Positions 23,831 through 32,491 of a stretch of 64,000 nucleotides of DNA are shown piece by piece. The position numbers were made by a program, and so were the translations under genes. This DNA is from Acidimicrobiales bacterium. GTDB lineage: Bacteria; Actinomycetota; Acidimicrobiia; Acidimicrobiales; SHLQ01. Within the stretch, counting starts at the first letter, position 1; every line of letters starts with the position of its first letter. The stretch is from assembly GCA_020629635.1 (NCBI GenBank), contig JAHDCX010000009.1:1-64000 (forward strand), given 5' to 3'. The notes beneath the pieces are model-generated. The model ran no database searches. It saw only the letters and a list, made by a program, of their open reading frames with translations, and was not told the origin of the DNA.

Positions 23831-25492
23831 TCACTCGATGCCGTAGACCCCTCCCCTTCGGGTGCCGACCACGATCCGCCCACCCCAGACCGCAGGCGTC
23901 GACTCGATGCACCCGTCGTCGAGCGGCAGTGCCCACAGCTCGCCGGGCCTCGACCGGGGGTCGGACACATCGAACGCTCGGAGCACGCCAGAGCAGTTGC
24001 CCATCAACAAGACGTCGTCGACGACCACCGGTGACTGCCACAGGTGGAACCCAAGCCCGATCTCCCAGAGGTCTTCGCCAGTGGCTTGATCGACCGCCCG
24101 TAGTCGTCCGCCCTCACTCCCGAAGATCACGACGCCGCGGTGCAACGCGGGCGTGCCCCAGATCCCAGTGTTGATTCCTTGGTTCTCCTGGACCGACCAG
24201 ACGACGGCGTCATCACCCTCGCGTCGGGGATCGAGTTTGAGGAGTTGCCCGAGCTCGCGTGCTCGGGCGTTGCCCCGCTCGAACTCGGCGGCCACGTACA
24301 ACATGCCGTCAGCGTCGGCCACAACCGTGGCGTCGACGTCGTCGCCGACCCAGAACCGAAACACCCGAGTCGGATCCACACCCTCGCCGAGCTGTGCGAT
24401 GTCCCATCCCTGGACGAGACCGCCCGAGTTCGCGAAGTACAACGTGTCTCCGGAGATGGTCACCGAGTTCTCGATCGACACGTTCTCGCCGACGGCCGAC
24501 ACGAGTTCGGCGTCCCACCCGGGCGCAGAGAACACGACCTCGGGGTCGACCGTGACCGAGCCGTCGGCGCCGAAGCCACGTCGGAGCTCGATGATGTGCA
24601 GCCGACTGTTCTCCCCGCCAATGAACAGATGGTCGTCGAGCACGAGGGCGTTGCCGTCCCAGTCGTTGTTCCAGAGGGTCGGCCCACTGTCGTCGGCGTG
24701 GAGGCTCCACAATTCGCGGGCTTCACCGCCATCGAAGGCGATCACGCGGAACCGATCGTCGCGGGACCCGGTGTAGACGAGCGGGAAGCCATCTGGGTCG
24801 ATCGTGACCGACCCCTTGATGATGTCGTCGGTCTGGAAACGCTCGATGATCGGTTCGCCGGTCGTCGCGTCCAAGAAGTGCACCGCCCCGTCCAGAGCGC
24901 CGAAGACGGTCCACACTTGGCCATCCCGTTCGAAGATCGTCGGCTGCCCCGTCCAACCGGTGCCGCACCAGGTTCGGGTTTCGGCGCCGACCGTCGACTG
25001 ACGACAGAGTCCACCCTCTTCGGGGTAACGCCAGGCGACCACCGGGTCCTCGGGAATCGGCCCGCTGCCGTACCACGTACGCGTGGGCGACCCCCGAAAG
25101 CCCAGCAGACCGTCGATGGCCTGCGGCGGGGCCACGCCGACCATCAGAGGATCGACCCAGACCGTCGGGTCCCACGTCGTATCCACCGGCTCGTCGACGA
25201 TCGTCGTCGACGTGGGGGGAACCGTGGCCTGATCGGGCTCGTCCGTGTCGATCTGGAGGAAATCGAGGGTGGTGACTGCGATCTCGTCGGCGATCGGCAG
25301 TGCCGAAAACGTCGTGGCGACGACCATTGCGCCCATCAACATGAGCCCCCACCGGACTCGATCGATCGTCCGTTGGCGGCGCCGACGTCGACGACGTTCA
25401 ACGGTTCGGGTGATCAGTTCGTCGTACGGGTAGTCGGGAGCCCGATCACGCGGGTGCTGCGATGCGTCGTCCGCCAGGGCCTGATCGGCCAT
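23831..25492 (-). CDS. Membrane-anchored PQQ-like beta-propeller protein
   Basis: A 553-residue protein. After a charged cytoplasmic head (RTVERRRRRRRQRTIDRVRW) comes one hydrophobic helix (about 50-70), a Pro/Thr/Asp spacer, and a beta-propeller of PQQ-binding-like repeats: GAVHFLDATTGEPI, GGRLRAVDQATGEDLWEIG, SGVLRAFDVSD, each a Trp/Asp-docking blade. The repeats lack quinoprotein catalytic residues, so it likely binds or scaffolds at the cell surface. ATG at 25492 is chosen because longer in-frame starts run into the upstream DUF3499 gene, whose stop is 7 nt away. Second gene of a two-gene operon. Confidence 0.82.
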   Translation of the reverse strand: MADQALADDASQHPRDRAPDYPYDELITRTVERRRRRRRQRTIDRVRWGLMLMGAMVVATTFSALPIADEIAVTTLDFLQIDTDEPDQATVPPTSTTIVDEPVDTTWDPTVWVDPLMVGVAPPQAIDGLLGFRGSPTRTWYGSGPIPEDPVVAWRYPEEGGLCRQSTVGAETRTWCGTGWTGQPTIFERDGQVWTVFGALDGAVHFLDATTGEPIIERFQTDDIIKGSVTIDPDGFPLVYTGSRDDRFRVIAFDGGEARELWSLHADDSGPTLWNNDWDGNALVLDDHLFIGGENSRLHIIELRRGFGADGSVTVDPEVVFSAPGWDAELVSAVGENVSIENSVTISGDTLYFANSGGLVQGWDIAQLGEGVDPTRVFRFWVGDDVDATVVADADGMLYVAAEFERGNARARELGQLLKLDPRREGDDAVVWSVQENQGINTGIWGTPALHRGVVIFGSEGGRLRAVDQATGEDLWEIGLGFHLWQSPVVVDDVLLMGNCSGVLRAFDVSDPRSRPGELWALPLDDGCIESTPAVWGGRIVVGTRRGGVYGIE

Positions 25493-25499
25493 CGATGGT

Positions 25500-25979
25500 T
25501 CAGCCCGCTGCGGCAGGAGGGAACGGAAGCTGGATCGTCCCGTACTCGTCGAGGTCCACCTCATCGGGCCACCCCTCGGCGTCCGCCGACAACTCGGCGA
25601 TCTCCGCCTCAGGCTCCACGATCGGGCCGCGGAACGCACGGGCGAGCAGCCCGGTCGCCCGGAACTCCTCCACGGGATCGGCGTCGACGTCGGGGGCAAA
25701 CCAGGCCGATCGACGCGGCGCCGAGCGTTCTGGTGCAGGCGCTTCGGCGACCACGCCCTCCGTCACGACAGCAGGTTCCGAGTTGAGGTGCGCTCCGTCG
25801 TCGAATTGGTCGAGGGTCCATCCGGCGGGTACGGCGAAGCGGGCAGCATGCTCTGCGCAGAGCGCGACCGTCGACACGCCCGGCTCGCGGACGCGCCACA
25901 CTCGCTGTTCGGCCGGTGCGAACACGAACCAATCGGTGGCCCCTTCTGCACACCCCGGCTTTGCGCACAACGCCGACAT
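25500..25979 (-). CDS. DUF3499 family protein
   Basis: A 159-residue protein of the actinobacterial DUF3499 family. The conserved N-terminal half has a zinc-type pair in CAKPGC and a second pair in ALCAEHAARF, followed by PAGW, the family hallmark. The C-terminal half is acidic and low in complexity. The function is unknown; the Cys/His pattern suggests a small metal-binding regulator or adaptor. It diverges from the HAD gene across 62 bp that contain an 18-bp palindrome, and is followed 7 nt later by the propeller gene. Confidence 0.8.
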   Translation of the reverse strand: MSALCAKPGCAEGATDWFVFAPAEQRVWRVREPGVSTVALCAEHAARFAVPAGWTLDQFDDGAHLNSEPAVVTEGVVAEAPAPERSAPRRSAWFAPDVDADPVEEFRATGLLARAFRGPIVEPEAEIAELSADAEGWPDEVDLDEYGTIQLPFPPAAAG

Positions 25980-26010
25980 GGAACAGACCCTAGCGCTTGC
26001 GCCCCTCTCG

Positions 26011-26028
26011 AATCACATCGTTGTGATT
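26011..26028. promoter_or_regulatory. 18-bp palindrome, possible operator
   Basis: AATCACA and TGTGATT are perfect arms around TCGT, in the divergent gap between DUF3499 and HAD genes. The last T of the right arm is also the first base of TACGAT (26028-26033), a possible -10 ending 8 nt before ATG 26042, so a bound protein would cover that promoter. Confidence 0.45.
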
Positions 26029-26041
26029 ACGATCGTCGACG

Positions 26042-26749
26042 ATGCTCGACACGATCTGCTTCGATGCCGACGACACGCTGTGGGAAAGCCAGGCCTATTT
26101 CGACGCTGCCGAGCTCGAGATCGCCTCGTTGCTGGCCGACTGGGCGACACCAGAGACGGTCGACGAGCTGTTGCTCCAGACCGCCCGACGCAACCTCCCG
26201 CTCTACGGGTTCGGGGTGAAGAGCTTCGTGCTGACGTCGCTCGAGACGATCGACGAGGTGACCAACGGCGCCGCCCCACCCGAACTCGCACGCCGCGTTC
26301 GCGAGATCGGCAAGGAGCTCCTCGCACACCCAGTCGACCTCCTGCCCGACGTCACCGACGTCGTCGAACAACTTGCCGAGTCCCATCGGACACTCATCGT
26401 CACCAAGGGCGACAACGCCCATCAGCGGCGCAAGATCGCGGCATCCGGTCTCGAGCACGTCGTCGACGGATACGAGATTCTCGTCGACAAGACCGCCTCG
26501 TCGTACCGGGAGTTCCTCCACCGGCGTGACCTCGTCGCCCGTTCGACCCTCATGATCGGCAACTCGCTCGCCTCCGACGTCTTGCCACCGCTGGACCTCG
26601 GCATGCATGCGGTCCACCTGCCACACACGTCGATCTGGGCGCACGAAGACATGGCGAGCGATGATCCACGGATCCGCACGATCGCCTCGATCACCGAGCT
26701 CCCCGATCACGTACGATCGGTGACGGACCAACCACCTTCCTCGGACTGA
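26042..26749 (+). CDS. HAD family hydrolase
   Basis: A 235-residue haloacid dehalogenase-type phosphatase. Motif I is FDADDTLWE (Asp8 nucleophile, Asp10 acid/base; the family mostly has DxDGT), motif II is IVTKGD (Thr), motif III Lys lies in VDKTASSYREF and motif IV is IGNSLASDVLPPLDLG. A helical cap follows motif I. Substrate unknown; the DADDTLW type is common among YjjG-like nucleotidases. The stop is 1 nt before the next gene, so they are co-transcribed. Confidence 0.88.
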   Translation: MLDTICFDADDTLWESQAYFDAAELEIASLLADWATPETVDELLLQTARRNLPLYGFGVKSFVLTSLETIDEVTNGAAPPELARRVREIGKELLAHPVDLLPDVTDVVEQLAESHRTLIVTKGDNAHQRRKIAASGLEHVVDGYEILVDKTASSYREFLHRRDLVARSTLMIGNSLASDVLPPLDLGMHAVHLPHTSIWAHEDMASDDPRIRTIASITELPDHVRSVTDQPPSSD

Positions 26750-26750
26750 C

Positions 26751-27143
26751 ATGGCGCCCACCCCCACCCGTCGACGGACCCTCACGACCGCCGAAGTCGA
26801 CGACTACGACCATCTCGCCCGAGGACTACTCGAGCGGGTCCGGCTCGTCCGCACAAACCTGCTTCCACCCCAGGCGGACGGACTGACGATCGGTCGATGG
26901 GTGTTCTTGCGGGGTGACCGGATCCAACGCTCCGCGAACACGCTCCTCGCCCACGAGCTCGTGCATGTTCGCCAGTTCGCCGAGATGGGAGCGATCGCGT
27001 TCTTGTCGACGTACGTGCGGGAGTACCTCGTCAATCTCTGGCGTCTGCGGAACCACCATCAGGCCTACCTGGCCATCTCGCTCGAAGTCGAGGCGCGCGC
27101 GGTTGCTGCAGAGTGGGAGTCACGCCTGAACACGCGACGCTGA
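26751..27143 (+). CDS. Small HELVH metallopeptidase-like protein
   Basis: A 130-residue cytoplasmic protein with NTLLAHELVHVRQF: His68, Glu69, His72 form an HExxH zinc motif in the style of DUF4157-type minimal peptidases. A conserved Glu further on (ISLEVEARAVAAEW) can be the third ligand. No signal or membrane span is seen except a weakly hydrophobic helix after the motif. ATG 26751 lies 1 nt after the HAD stop. The partner role with the HAD phosphatase is unknown. Confidence 0.7.
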   Translation: MAPTPTRRRTLTTAEVDDYDHLARGLLERVRLVRTNLLPPQADGLTIGRWVFLRGDRIQRSANTLLAHELVHVRQFAEMGAIAFLSTYVREYLVNLWRLRNHHQAYLAISLEVEARAVAAEWESRLNTRR

Positions 27144-27187
27144 CTCGCGCCAGCAAAACACTCACGTTGCGCAGCCATCCGCCGATT

Positions 27188-27208
27188 GATTGGGGACCGC
27201 TCCCAATC
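27188..27208. promoter_or_regulatory. Inverted repeat upstream of zinc-ribbon membrane gene
   Basis: GATTGGG and CCCAATC are separated by 7 nt, 28 nt before the GTG at 27236; candidate operator or leader hairpin in the 92-bp gap. Confidence 0.3.
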
Positions 27209-27235
27209 GGTTTCTGGACCAAGGCGAACGTATCT

Positions 27236-28642
27236 GTGGACTGCTATCTCTGTGGCGCAACCAACAGCGCAGACGACGATTATTGCGCACAGTGCAATGG
27301 TCAGTTGTTTTCGCCGTCCACCGACGCAGGCGCGGACACGGGCGGTTCCATCGAACTTCCCCCGCTGACGCTCGCGCCAATCGAGCCACCGCCGATCGAT
27401 GTGGTCGACGACGCATCAGCAGCAGCAACCGATGAGGCCACACCCCCGCCCGTTCCCGAAGCCGGATCATCAGAAGACGTCGAGCAGACGGCGCCGCCAC
27501 CGGTCCCGACAGCGCCGCCTCCCGTCCCAGCGGACGTAACCACAGCCATTGCGCCCTCCGATGCTGATGCTGACCCCGACGATCTCGGTTTCGACTTCGG
27601 TGACGGTGGCATCTCCTTCGGTGTCGACCCCGACGAAGCTCGCGCCGAAATCGACGCGGAGTCCGAAGACGCCGACACACCACTGGCGAGCATCTCGAGC
27701 GTCGAACACGCTGCCCTGTCCTCCGCCCTCGGACTCGACGAGGACGCCCCCGCTCCTCGGCGGATCGCCACCGCGGCAAGTGCTCCGATTCCAGAGATCG
27801 GCACGCGGAAAGGCTCCAAGACCCTCTCATCGAATGACATGCGCGAAAAGCCGGTCGGGACCGTGAGCTACGTCCTGCTCGGCGTGCTCGCCCTCGCAGT
27901 CGCCTGGCTCGCCTACCTCACCATCACCCGCGGCCCGGCAACCCCCGACACGATCGCCTTCCAGGGTTCGACCACCACACTCCCTCCGTCGACCACGACC
28001 GAACCCGTGGTCAACCCATGGTCCGCCGAAGAGATCGAAGGTCGCCACGGGCCATCATTCGTGCGGGTGTTCCTTTACGCCTGCCCCACCATCCCCGGAA
28101 GTGAAAGCACCGAAGTCGACGTCGAACCCCTCGCCGAACATCTGACCGTCGGCGTCGCGGCTGACGCGCACAATGTGATCACCACGACCGCTGGACTTCC
28201 GTCAGCCAACGTCGCCGAGATTCGCAGCAGGTTCGGTTCTTCCACCATCGCCTTGCTCCACACCCTGCGCGGCGACCTCACCGTGGCGTCCGCCACGACC
28301 TCGTTCAACCGGAATCTCGACATCCCCGGGGACGCGCCGGGTGACGCCGCATGGTGGCTCCACCACGACATCGAATCGGTCCCGATCACCATCGTCTCGG
28401 ACGCCTCCGGCGATCACGAGCTCGAAGTCGTCGTCGACAAGTACGGCGAACTGGTCGAAGTCACCGCCGGCGCCGCAACCGCCCGCTTCGACGAACTCCG
28501 CGAACTCGACCAGCGGTCCGAGGTTGCCGACAATCCGTCGGCTGGTGCAGCCAAGACGGTCTGTGACCGGGCGAACTTCATTCTCGACACACGCGTGGTC
28601 GAAGCGGCAGAAGCAGCTGCCGATGACTCGGAAGGATCCTGA
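27236..28642 (+). CDS. Zinc-ribbon membrane protein of unknown function
   Basis: A 468-residue protein. N-terminus: MDCYLCGATNSADDDYCAQC, a double CxxC zinc ribbon. Then a Pro/Ala/Asp-rich disordered stretch (about 30-200), one TM helix (about 209-230, YVLLGVLALAVAWLAYLTI) and an extracytoplasmic domain. That domain has VGVAADAHNVITTTAGL and IALLHTLRGDLTVASA, faintly like the strands of a trypsin/HtrA-type fold but without a Ser motif; this is a guess. GTG 27236 is preferred since AAGGCG lies 9 nt upstream and the ribbon begins at once; starts further upstream overlap the HELVH gene. It overlaps the PAS gene by ATGA. Confidence 0.75.
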   Translation: MDCYLCGATNSADDDYCAQCNGQLFSPSTDAGADTGGSIELPPLTLAPIEPPPIDVVDDASAAATDEATPPPVPEAGSSEDVEQTAPPPVPTAPPPVPADVTTAIAPSDADADPDDLGFDFGDGGISFGVDPDEARAEIDAESEDADTPLASISSVEHAALSSALGLDEDAPAPRRIATAASAPIPEIGTRKGSKTLSSNDMREKPVGTVSYVLLGVLALAVAWLAYLTITRGPATPDTIAFQGSTTTLPPSTTTEPVVNPWSAEEIEGRHGPSFVRVFLYACPTIPGSESTEVDVEPLAEHLTVGVAADAHNVITTTAGLPSANVAEIRSRFGSSTIALLHTLRGDLTVASATTSFNRNLDIPGDAPGDAAWWLHHDIESVPITIVSDASGDHELEVVVDKYGELVEVTAGAATARFDELRELDQRSEVADNPSAGAAKTVCDRANFILDTRVVEAAEAAADDSEGS

Positions 28643-29409
28643 TGATCTCCAACTCGCCGAACTCGACCATCGCGTTGACCACCGTGATCAGCGATGCCGC
28701 CTTCGAAGCGGACCTCGACGGTCGGGTCCTCCACAGCAACTCGGCCTTCGTTCAACTGCTCCGGCTCGTGCCCGGTGACGACTGGCGATCAAGCGTGCAT
28801 GAACGAGACCGCACCCTCGTCGATTCCATCTGGAATCAGACCCTGAGCGATCCGACCGGCGCACCCCTCGAGGTCGACTTCAATGCTCGCGGAGGCGGCG
28901 TGTCGCTCCGAGTGCGGATCCATGCGGTCGTCGACGACGAGGGCACCGTGGCCGGCGCCGTCGGCATCGTGGTCCCGTCTGCGGTCACTCGGCCACCGAG
29001 TTGGGACAGCGACCCCGTCACGGGTCTTCCAGAACGCGGCGCCGCCATGGCCGACATCGCACAGCTCGTCGACCACGGAACCGGCGTCGTCGCCTACGTG
29101 AAGCTCGACCAGCCGACCGAGATCGTCCGCAAAGAAGCTGCACGCCGTCTGCTCGCGACGTTGCGTCCCGACGATGTGGTGGCGGTCGCCGGCGACGACG
29201 GCTTCTTGTTGAGCATGCACAACGTGGCGCAGCTCGCCGCGGCCGAACAGATCGGCACACGACTCACCGCTGCGCTGTCCGACGCAACGATCTCTGTACG
29301 CGTCGGACTTGCGCTTTGCGACGTCGACGTCGCCGCGGCCACGCTGGTGCGGGAGGCCGAGGCTGGCGCGTGGTCGGCAGATACTGGCGAGTGGGCGTTC
29401 GCCGACTGA
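28642..29409 (+). CDS. PAS domain protein with degenerate GGDEF-like domain
   Basis: A 255-residue protein. Residues about 15-115 fit a PAS sensor (AAFEADLDGRVLHSNSAF) with a later AGAVGIVV strand. Residues 125-255 fit the GGDEF fold: DPVTGLPERGAAMADIAQLV, LRPDDVVAVAGDDGFLL in place of R.GGDEF, and SVRVGLALCD as the SIGIA strand. The signature GGDEF is AGDDGF, so diguanylate cyclase activity is not expected; it could bind GTP or a partner. It overlaps the zinc-ribbon membrane gene (ATGA at 28642) and likely works with it. Confidence 0.72.
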   Translation: MISNSPNSTIALTTVISDAAFEADLDGRVLHSNSAFVQLLRLVPGDDWRSSVHERDRTLVDSIWNQTLSDPTGAPLEVDFNARGGGVSLRVRIHAVVDDEGTVAGAVGIVVPSAVTRPPSWDSDPVTGLPERGAAMADIAQLVDHGTGVVAYVKLDQPTEIVRKEAARRLLATLRPDDVVAVAGDDGFLLSMHNVAQLAAAEQIGTRLTAALSDATISVRVGLALCDVDVAAATLVREAEAGAWSADTGEWAFAD

Positions 29410-29427
29410 GCGAACGCCCCCAACGAC

Positions 29428-29985
29428 TCAGCTCTCGGTGATGGTCACCGAGTTGATCACGACGTCGGTGTGCGGCCGATCGTTGCGATCGGTCTCGACC
29501 TGCTGCATCGCATCGAGCACATCCAAGCCGTCGGTGATCTGACCGAACAGCGAGTACGACGGCGGAAGGCCCACGCCTGCCTGGCCGGACACGAGGAAGA
29601 ACTGGCTTCCGTTGGTGTTCGGGCCCGCATTGGCCATGGCAACCGATCCGATCCGATATTCGCCGGCGGCCGGGAGCTCATCGGCGAATCGGTAGCCCGG
29701 GCCGCCGCGGCCGGTGCCGGTCGGGTCACCGCCCTGACACATGAACGTGTTGATGATCCGGTGGAAGATGATTCCTTCGTAGTAGCGATAGCGGGCCAGC
29801 ACCACGAAGTTGTTGACCGTCTTGGGCGCCTTCGCCGCATCGAGCGCGATCGTCATCGACCCCATCGAGGTGTCGAGCACCGCGGTGTACGTCTTGGACG
29901 GGTCGATGCACATCGGCTGTTCGGTCGCGAACTCGGTGCGCCGCTCAGCGCTGCCGTCGGCGGGTGGGCATGGGGTGTCCGACAC
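29428..29985 (-). CDS. Cyclophilin-type peptidyl-prolyl isomerase
   Basis: A 185-residue PPIase that speeds proline cis-trans isomerisation in protein folding. Active-site segments: FHRIINTFMCQGGDPTGTG (catalytic Arg in FHR), GSVAMANAGPNTNGSQFFLV, and SLFGQITDGLDVLDAM. There is a lead of about 30 residues before the core (TYTAVLDTSMGSMTI), without a signal peptide, so cytoplasmic. Start GTG at 29985 is preceded by GAAGAGG. Converges with the PAS gene, 18 nt apart. Confidence 0.93.
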   Translation of the reverse strand: MSDTPCPPADGSAERRTEFATEQPMCIDPSKTYTAVLDTSMGSMTIALDAAKAPKTVNNFVVLARYRYYEGIIFHRIINTFMCQGGDPTGTGRGGPGYRFADELPAAGEYRIGSVAMANAGPNTNGSQFFLVSGQAGVGLPPSYSLFGQITDGLDVLDAMQQVETDRNDRPHTDVVINSVTITES

Positions 29986-30071
29986 GGGTACGTCCTCTTC
30001 TCGGGGTCGCTGGACCGTACCACCGCGCGGGCGGACTTCGGCCTATCACCCCCACCGAAGATGCGGAACGC

Positions 30072-30077
30072 TACGGT
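30072..30077 (+). promoter_or_regulatory. TANNNT box before small zinc-ribbon gene
   Basis: TACGGT ends 8 nt before the ATG at 30086; possible leaderless -10. Confidence 0.3.
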
Positions 30078-30085
30078 CGCCAGTG

Positions 30086-30250
30086 ATGCGTCGAGAACCC
30101 TCTACCCGCACTCGCCGACGCGAGCCGATCGCTGCCGTGTTGGCCTGCGACAAGTGCGACGTGACGTGGCGGGATCACGACGGAGCGCCGTGCTGGTTCT
30201 GCGGAGAGCCCGGCCACATCCGAAATCCCGAACGACTCGTCCTCGACTGA
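30086..30250 (+). CDS. Small zinc-ribbon protein (54 aa)
   Basis: A 54-residue protein with a basic head (MRREPSTRTRRREPI) and one treble-clef-like ribbon: CDKCDVTWRDHDGAPCWFCG, two CxxC pairs 14 residues apart, then EPGH. ATG at 30086 is chosen because longer in-frame starts lie in the divergent cyclophilin gene and its promoter, and TACGGT sits 8 nt upstream. Role unknown; such ribbons often act as protein or nucleic acid adaptors. Converges with the kinase gene, 12 nt apart. Confidence 0.65.
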   Translation: MRREPSTRTRRREPIAAVLACDKCDVTWRDHDGAPCWFCGEPGHIRNPERLVLD

Positions 30251-30262
30251 ACTCGGTCGTCC

Positions 30263-31120
30263 TCAGCGCCGGCGCCAGCGACTCCGACGACCAGCGAGGA
30301 GTTCGGGGTCGAGACCCCGCAATGCCGAGGCAAACTCCTCCGCGGTCTGATAGCGGTCATCCGGGTCCTTCTCGATCGCTCGAAGGGCAATCGCCGCCAG
30401 GGGCTCGGGCAGATGCTTGTTGTGCTGTCGGGGGTCGGCGGGTGCCTCCTCGACATGCATACGAAGCAGGTCCATTCGTTCGCCGTAGAAGGGAAGCTTG
30501 CCCGACACCAGCCGGTAGAAGGTCACCCCGAGCGCATAGAGGTCGGCGCGACCGTCGACGGGGCCCTCGGCCCGGACCTGCTCGGGCGACGCCGTCATCG
30601 GCGTGGCGTACAACCGACCCGGTTCGGCGTCAGGGTTGTCCGCATCCTGGGCCAGCCCGAAGTCGAACAGGACCGGCTCGCCATCTCGAAGCAGCACGTT
30701 CGACGGTTTGAGATCGCGGTGGACCACCCCCCGCTCGTGACAGTGCGCAAGCGCGTCGCAGAGCGCAATGACGATCGCAACCGCACGATCCAGATCCATC
30801 GGTTTGCCGGCTTCGAGCTCGGCATCGAGCGTCGGACCGTCGATCCATTCCATCTCGATGAACAACACGTCGGCGATCGTCCCCGTCTTGTGGACCGCAA
30901 TCACTCCCGGGTGATCCAACCGATCGAGAGCGCCGAACTCCCGCGGCACCGCTCGCCGAAAATCCGCGTTGCCCATCGCGAAGACCGACAGGACCTTCAC
31001 CGCGACGTCGACACCGTCGGAGCGTCGGCCGACGTACACCGTGGACGAGGCACCCTTGCCGAGCACCGTTCGGACCTCATAGGGGCCAAAGGGCCGGCCG
31101 ACGGCGATCGATGCGCTCAC
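30263..31120 (-). CDS. Serine/threonine protein kinase
   Basis: A 285-residue Hanks-type kinase domain without membrane helix or PASTA repeats, so a soluble enzyme. Motifs: Gly loop VLGKGASSTVYVG, Lys42 in VAVKVL, VVHRDLKPSNVLL (Asp136), DFG at 153-155, a SPEQV activation end (ATPMTASPEQVRAEG) and DGRADLYALG. It is the last gene of a minus-strand run and starts 12 nt after the SGNH-like lipoprotein gene. Confidence 0.95.
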   Translation of the reverse strand: MSASIAVGRPFGPYEVRTVLGKGASSTVYVGRRSDGVDVAVKVLSVFAMGNADFRRAVPREFGALDRLDHPGVIAVHKTGTIADVLFIEMEWIDGPTLDAELEAGKPMDLDRAVAIVIALCDALAHCHERGVVHRDLKPSNVLLRDGEPVLFDFGLAQDADNPDAEPGRLYATPMTASPEQVRAEGPVDGRADLYALGVTFYRLVSGKLPFYGERMDLLRMHVEEAPADPRQHNKHLPEPLAAIALRAIEKDPDDRYQTAEEFASALRGLDPELLAGRRSRWRRR

Positions 31121-31132
31121 GCTCCCACGTTC

Positions 31133-32491
31133 TCAGATCTCGGGCAGAACGTCGATGACTGCATCGGCGATCGCGCGATGACCGGCATCGTTCGGATACA
31201 CGCACGAAAGCGACGACACGTACGTCTCGTCCGGTTCGCGACCTGCTGCACAGGTGACACCACCACCCCCGGTCACGGTGTCGATCAGGTCCCGAAGCGG
31301 CCCGAACCCGTCCCGGAGCGCATCGGGGCCGGCGGCGTTCGGCGCCGCGTGATCTTCGAACACGTCTTCGAGGTCGACCACGGTCAGCCGCTCTGGGCGC
31401 TCCACTTCGGACAGCGCTCGCCGTAACGCGTCGTTGAGCGTCGCCCACGCCTGATCCATCACGATGGCGAAGCACACGCCGTCGCAATCGTCGACCCCGA
31501 CCGGGAGATCGGCGGTCGGGTCGCCATACGTCGTCACGAGGACCTGCGCGTCTGTCGTGCGATGGATCCCGTCGACGAACTCAGCCACGGCTCGTGCAGC
31601 CATCTCGGCGTCGGGTCCGAACGCGACGTCGACGTCCTCGGGTGGTTGCGCCACACGGGACACCGTCTGCGCCGCATCGAAGAGTCCGAGATCGTTCGCG
31701 CCGATCCCGACCACCACGAGGCGAGGATTGTTCGAGGTGACCAGATCGAGCGGAACGCCCTCGGCGACCACACGCCCAGAACGGTCAGTGACGGCGACGC
31801 TCCCCCCCATGAGGTCCTCCGTGGTGTGACCGACACATGCGGCGTTCCATCCCGTCGCTCCCTCGGGGAGTACGGCTGCATCGATCAGATCCTCGACGAG
31901 AAGGGACGGCCATGCGGAGTCCTCGGCACGGCCACAGGGGTCTCCTGCGACAAGATCGGTGCGGTCTCGGCCGACGCCAGCGACGACGCCGTCGCCGACC
32001 GTGATGACGAGCTCTTCACGGAACCGGTGGCGACTGATGAAGGACAACTCTGTCGATGCCTCGAGCCCATCGGGATCGGTTGCGGTGACCGAGGCGGTCC
32101 ACTCTCCCGGTTCAGAGGGCGCCCACTCGATGCCCGTGATCAACCCGCGGGCGTTGGTGATCGGTGCCAGTCCCGGGGCATCGTTCACGTCGATTCGAAC
32201 GACGAGAGGGTCACCGTCTGGGTCGGTCGCGATGAGGGGCTCCGTACGCCGTTCGCCGACGATCATCTCGAGCGGCGGGACCTCGCGAATCGTCGGCGGA
32301 CGATTCGCGATGGTGGTCGTCGTGACCACTGACGAGCCACCTGCTTCGCTCGTACGATCGGCCTCGGTCGTAGCTTCCTCGCGCTCGGAATCGGACAGAG
32401 CGTCGCCTGACGAACACCCCGCGGTGATCATCAACACTCCCACGACGAGCAACCTGACGGCGACCGACACGTGACTCGACCAAACCCTCAT
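31133..32491 (-). CDS. SGNH/GDSL-like lipoprotein lacking the catalytic serine
   Basis: A 452-residue lipoprotein. The signal peptide ends in a lipobox MITAGC (Cys26). A short cadherin-like or Ig-like part follows (PLIATDPDGDPLVVRIDVND, a tandem-95-type strand pattern, then VTATDPDG), then an SGNH-type domain: block I reads TVGDGVVAG (166-168 GDG where enzymes have GDS), block III is VGIGANDLGLF (Asn266), block V is YPNDAGHRAIADAV (Asp435, His438). So the Asp-His pair is kept but the Ser nucleophile is Gly. ATG 32491 overlaps the nei stop (ATGA); longer in-frame starts lie within nei. Located between nei and a Ser/Thr kinase gene. Confidence 0.8.
   Translation of the reverse strand: MRVWSSHVSVAVRLLVVGVLMITAGCSSGDALSDSEREEATTEADRTSEAGGSSVVTTTTIANRPPTIREVPPLEMIVGERRTEPLIATDPDGDPLVVRIDVNDAPGLAPITNARGLITGIEWAPSEPGEWTASVTATDPDGLEASTELSFISRHRFREELVITVGDGVVAGVGRDRTDLVAGDPCGRAEDSAWPSLLVEDLIDAAVLPEGATGWNAACVGHTTEDLMGGSVAVTDRSGRVVAEGVPLDLVTSNNPRLVVVGIGANDLGLFDAAQTVSRVAQPPEDVDVAFGPDAEMAARAVAEFVDGIHRTTDAQVLVTTYGDPTADLPVGVDDCDGVCFAIVMDQAWATLNDALRRALSEVERPERLTVVDLEDVFEDHAAPNAAGPDALRDGFGPLRDLIDTVTGGGGVTCAAGREPDETYVSSLSCVYPNDAGHRAIADAVIDVLPEI

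Noticed and set aside
24140-25786. 548-codon plus-strand frame opposite the propeller gene
   Set aside because: Shadow; low-complexity product, while the minus strand encodes a signal-anchor and propeller repeats.
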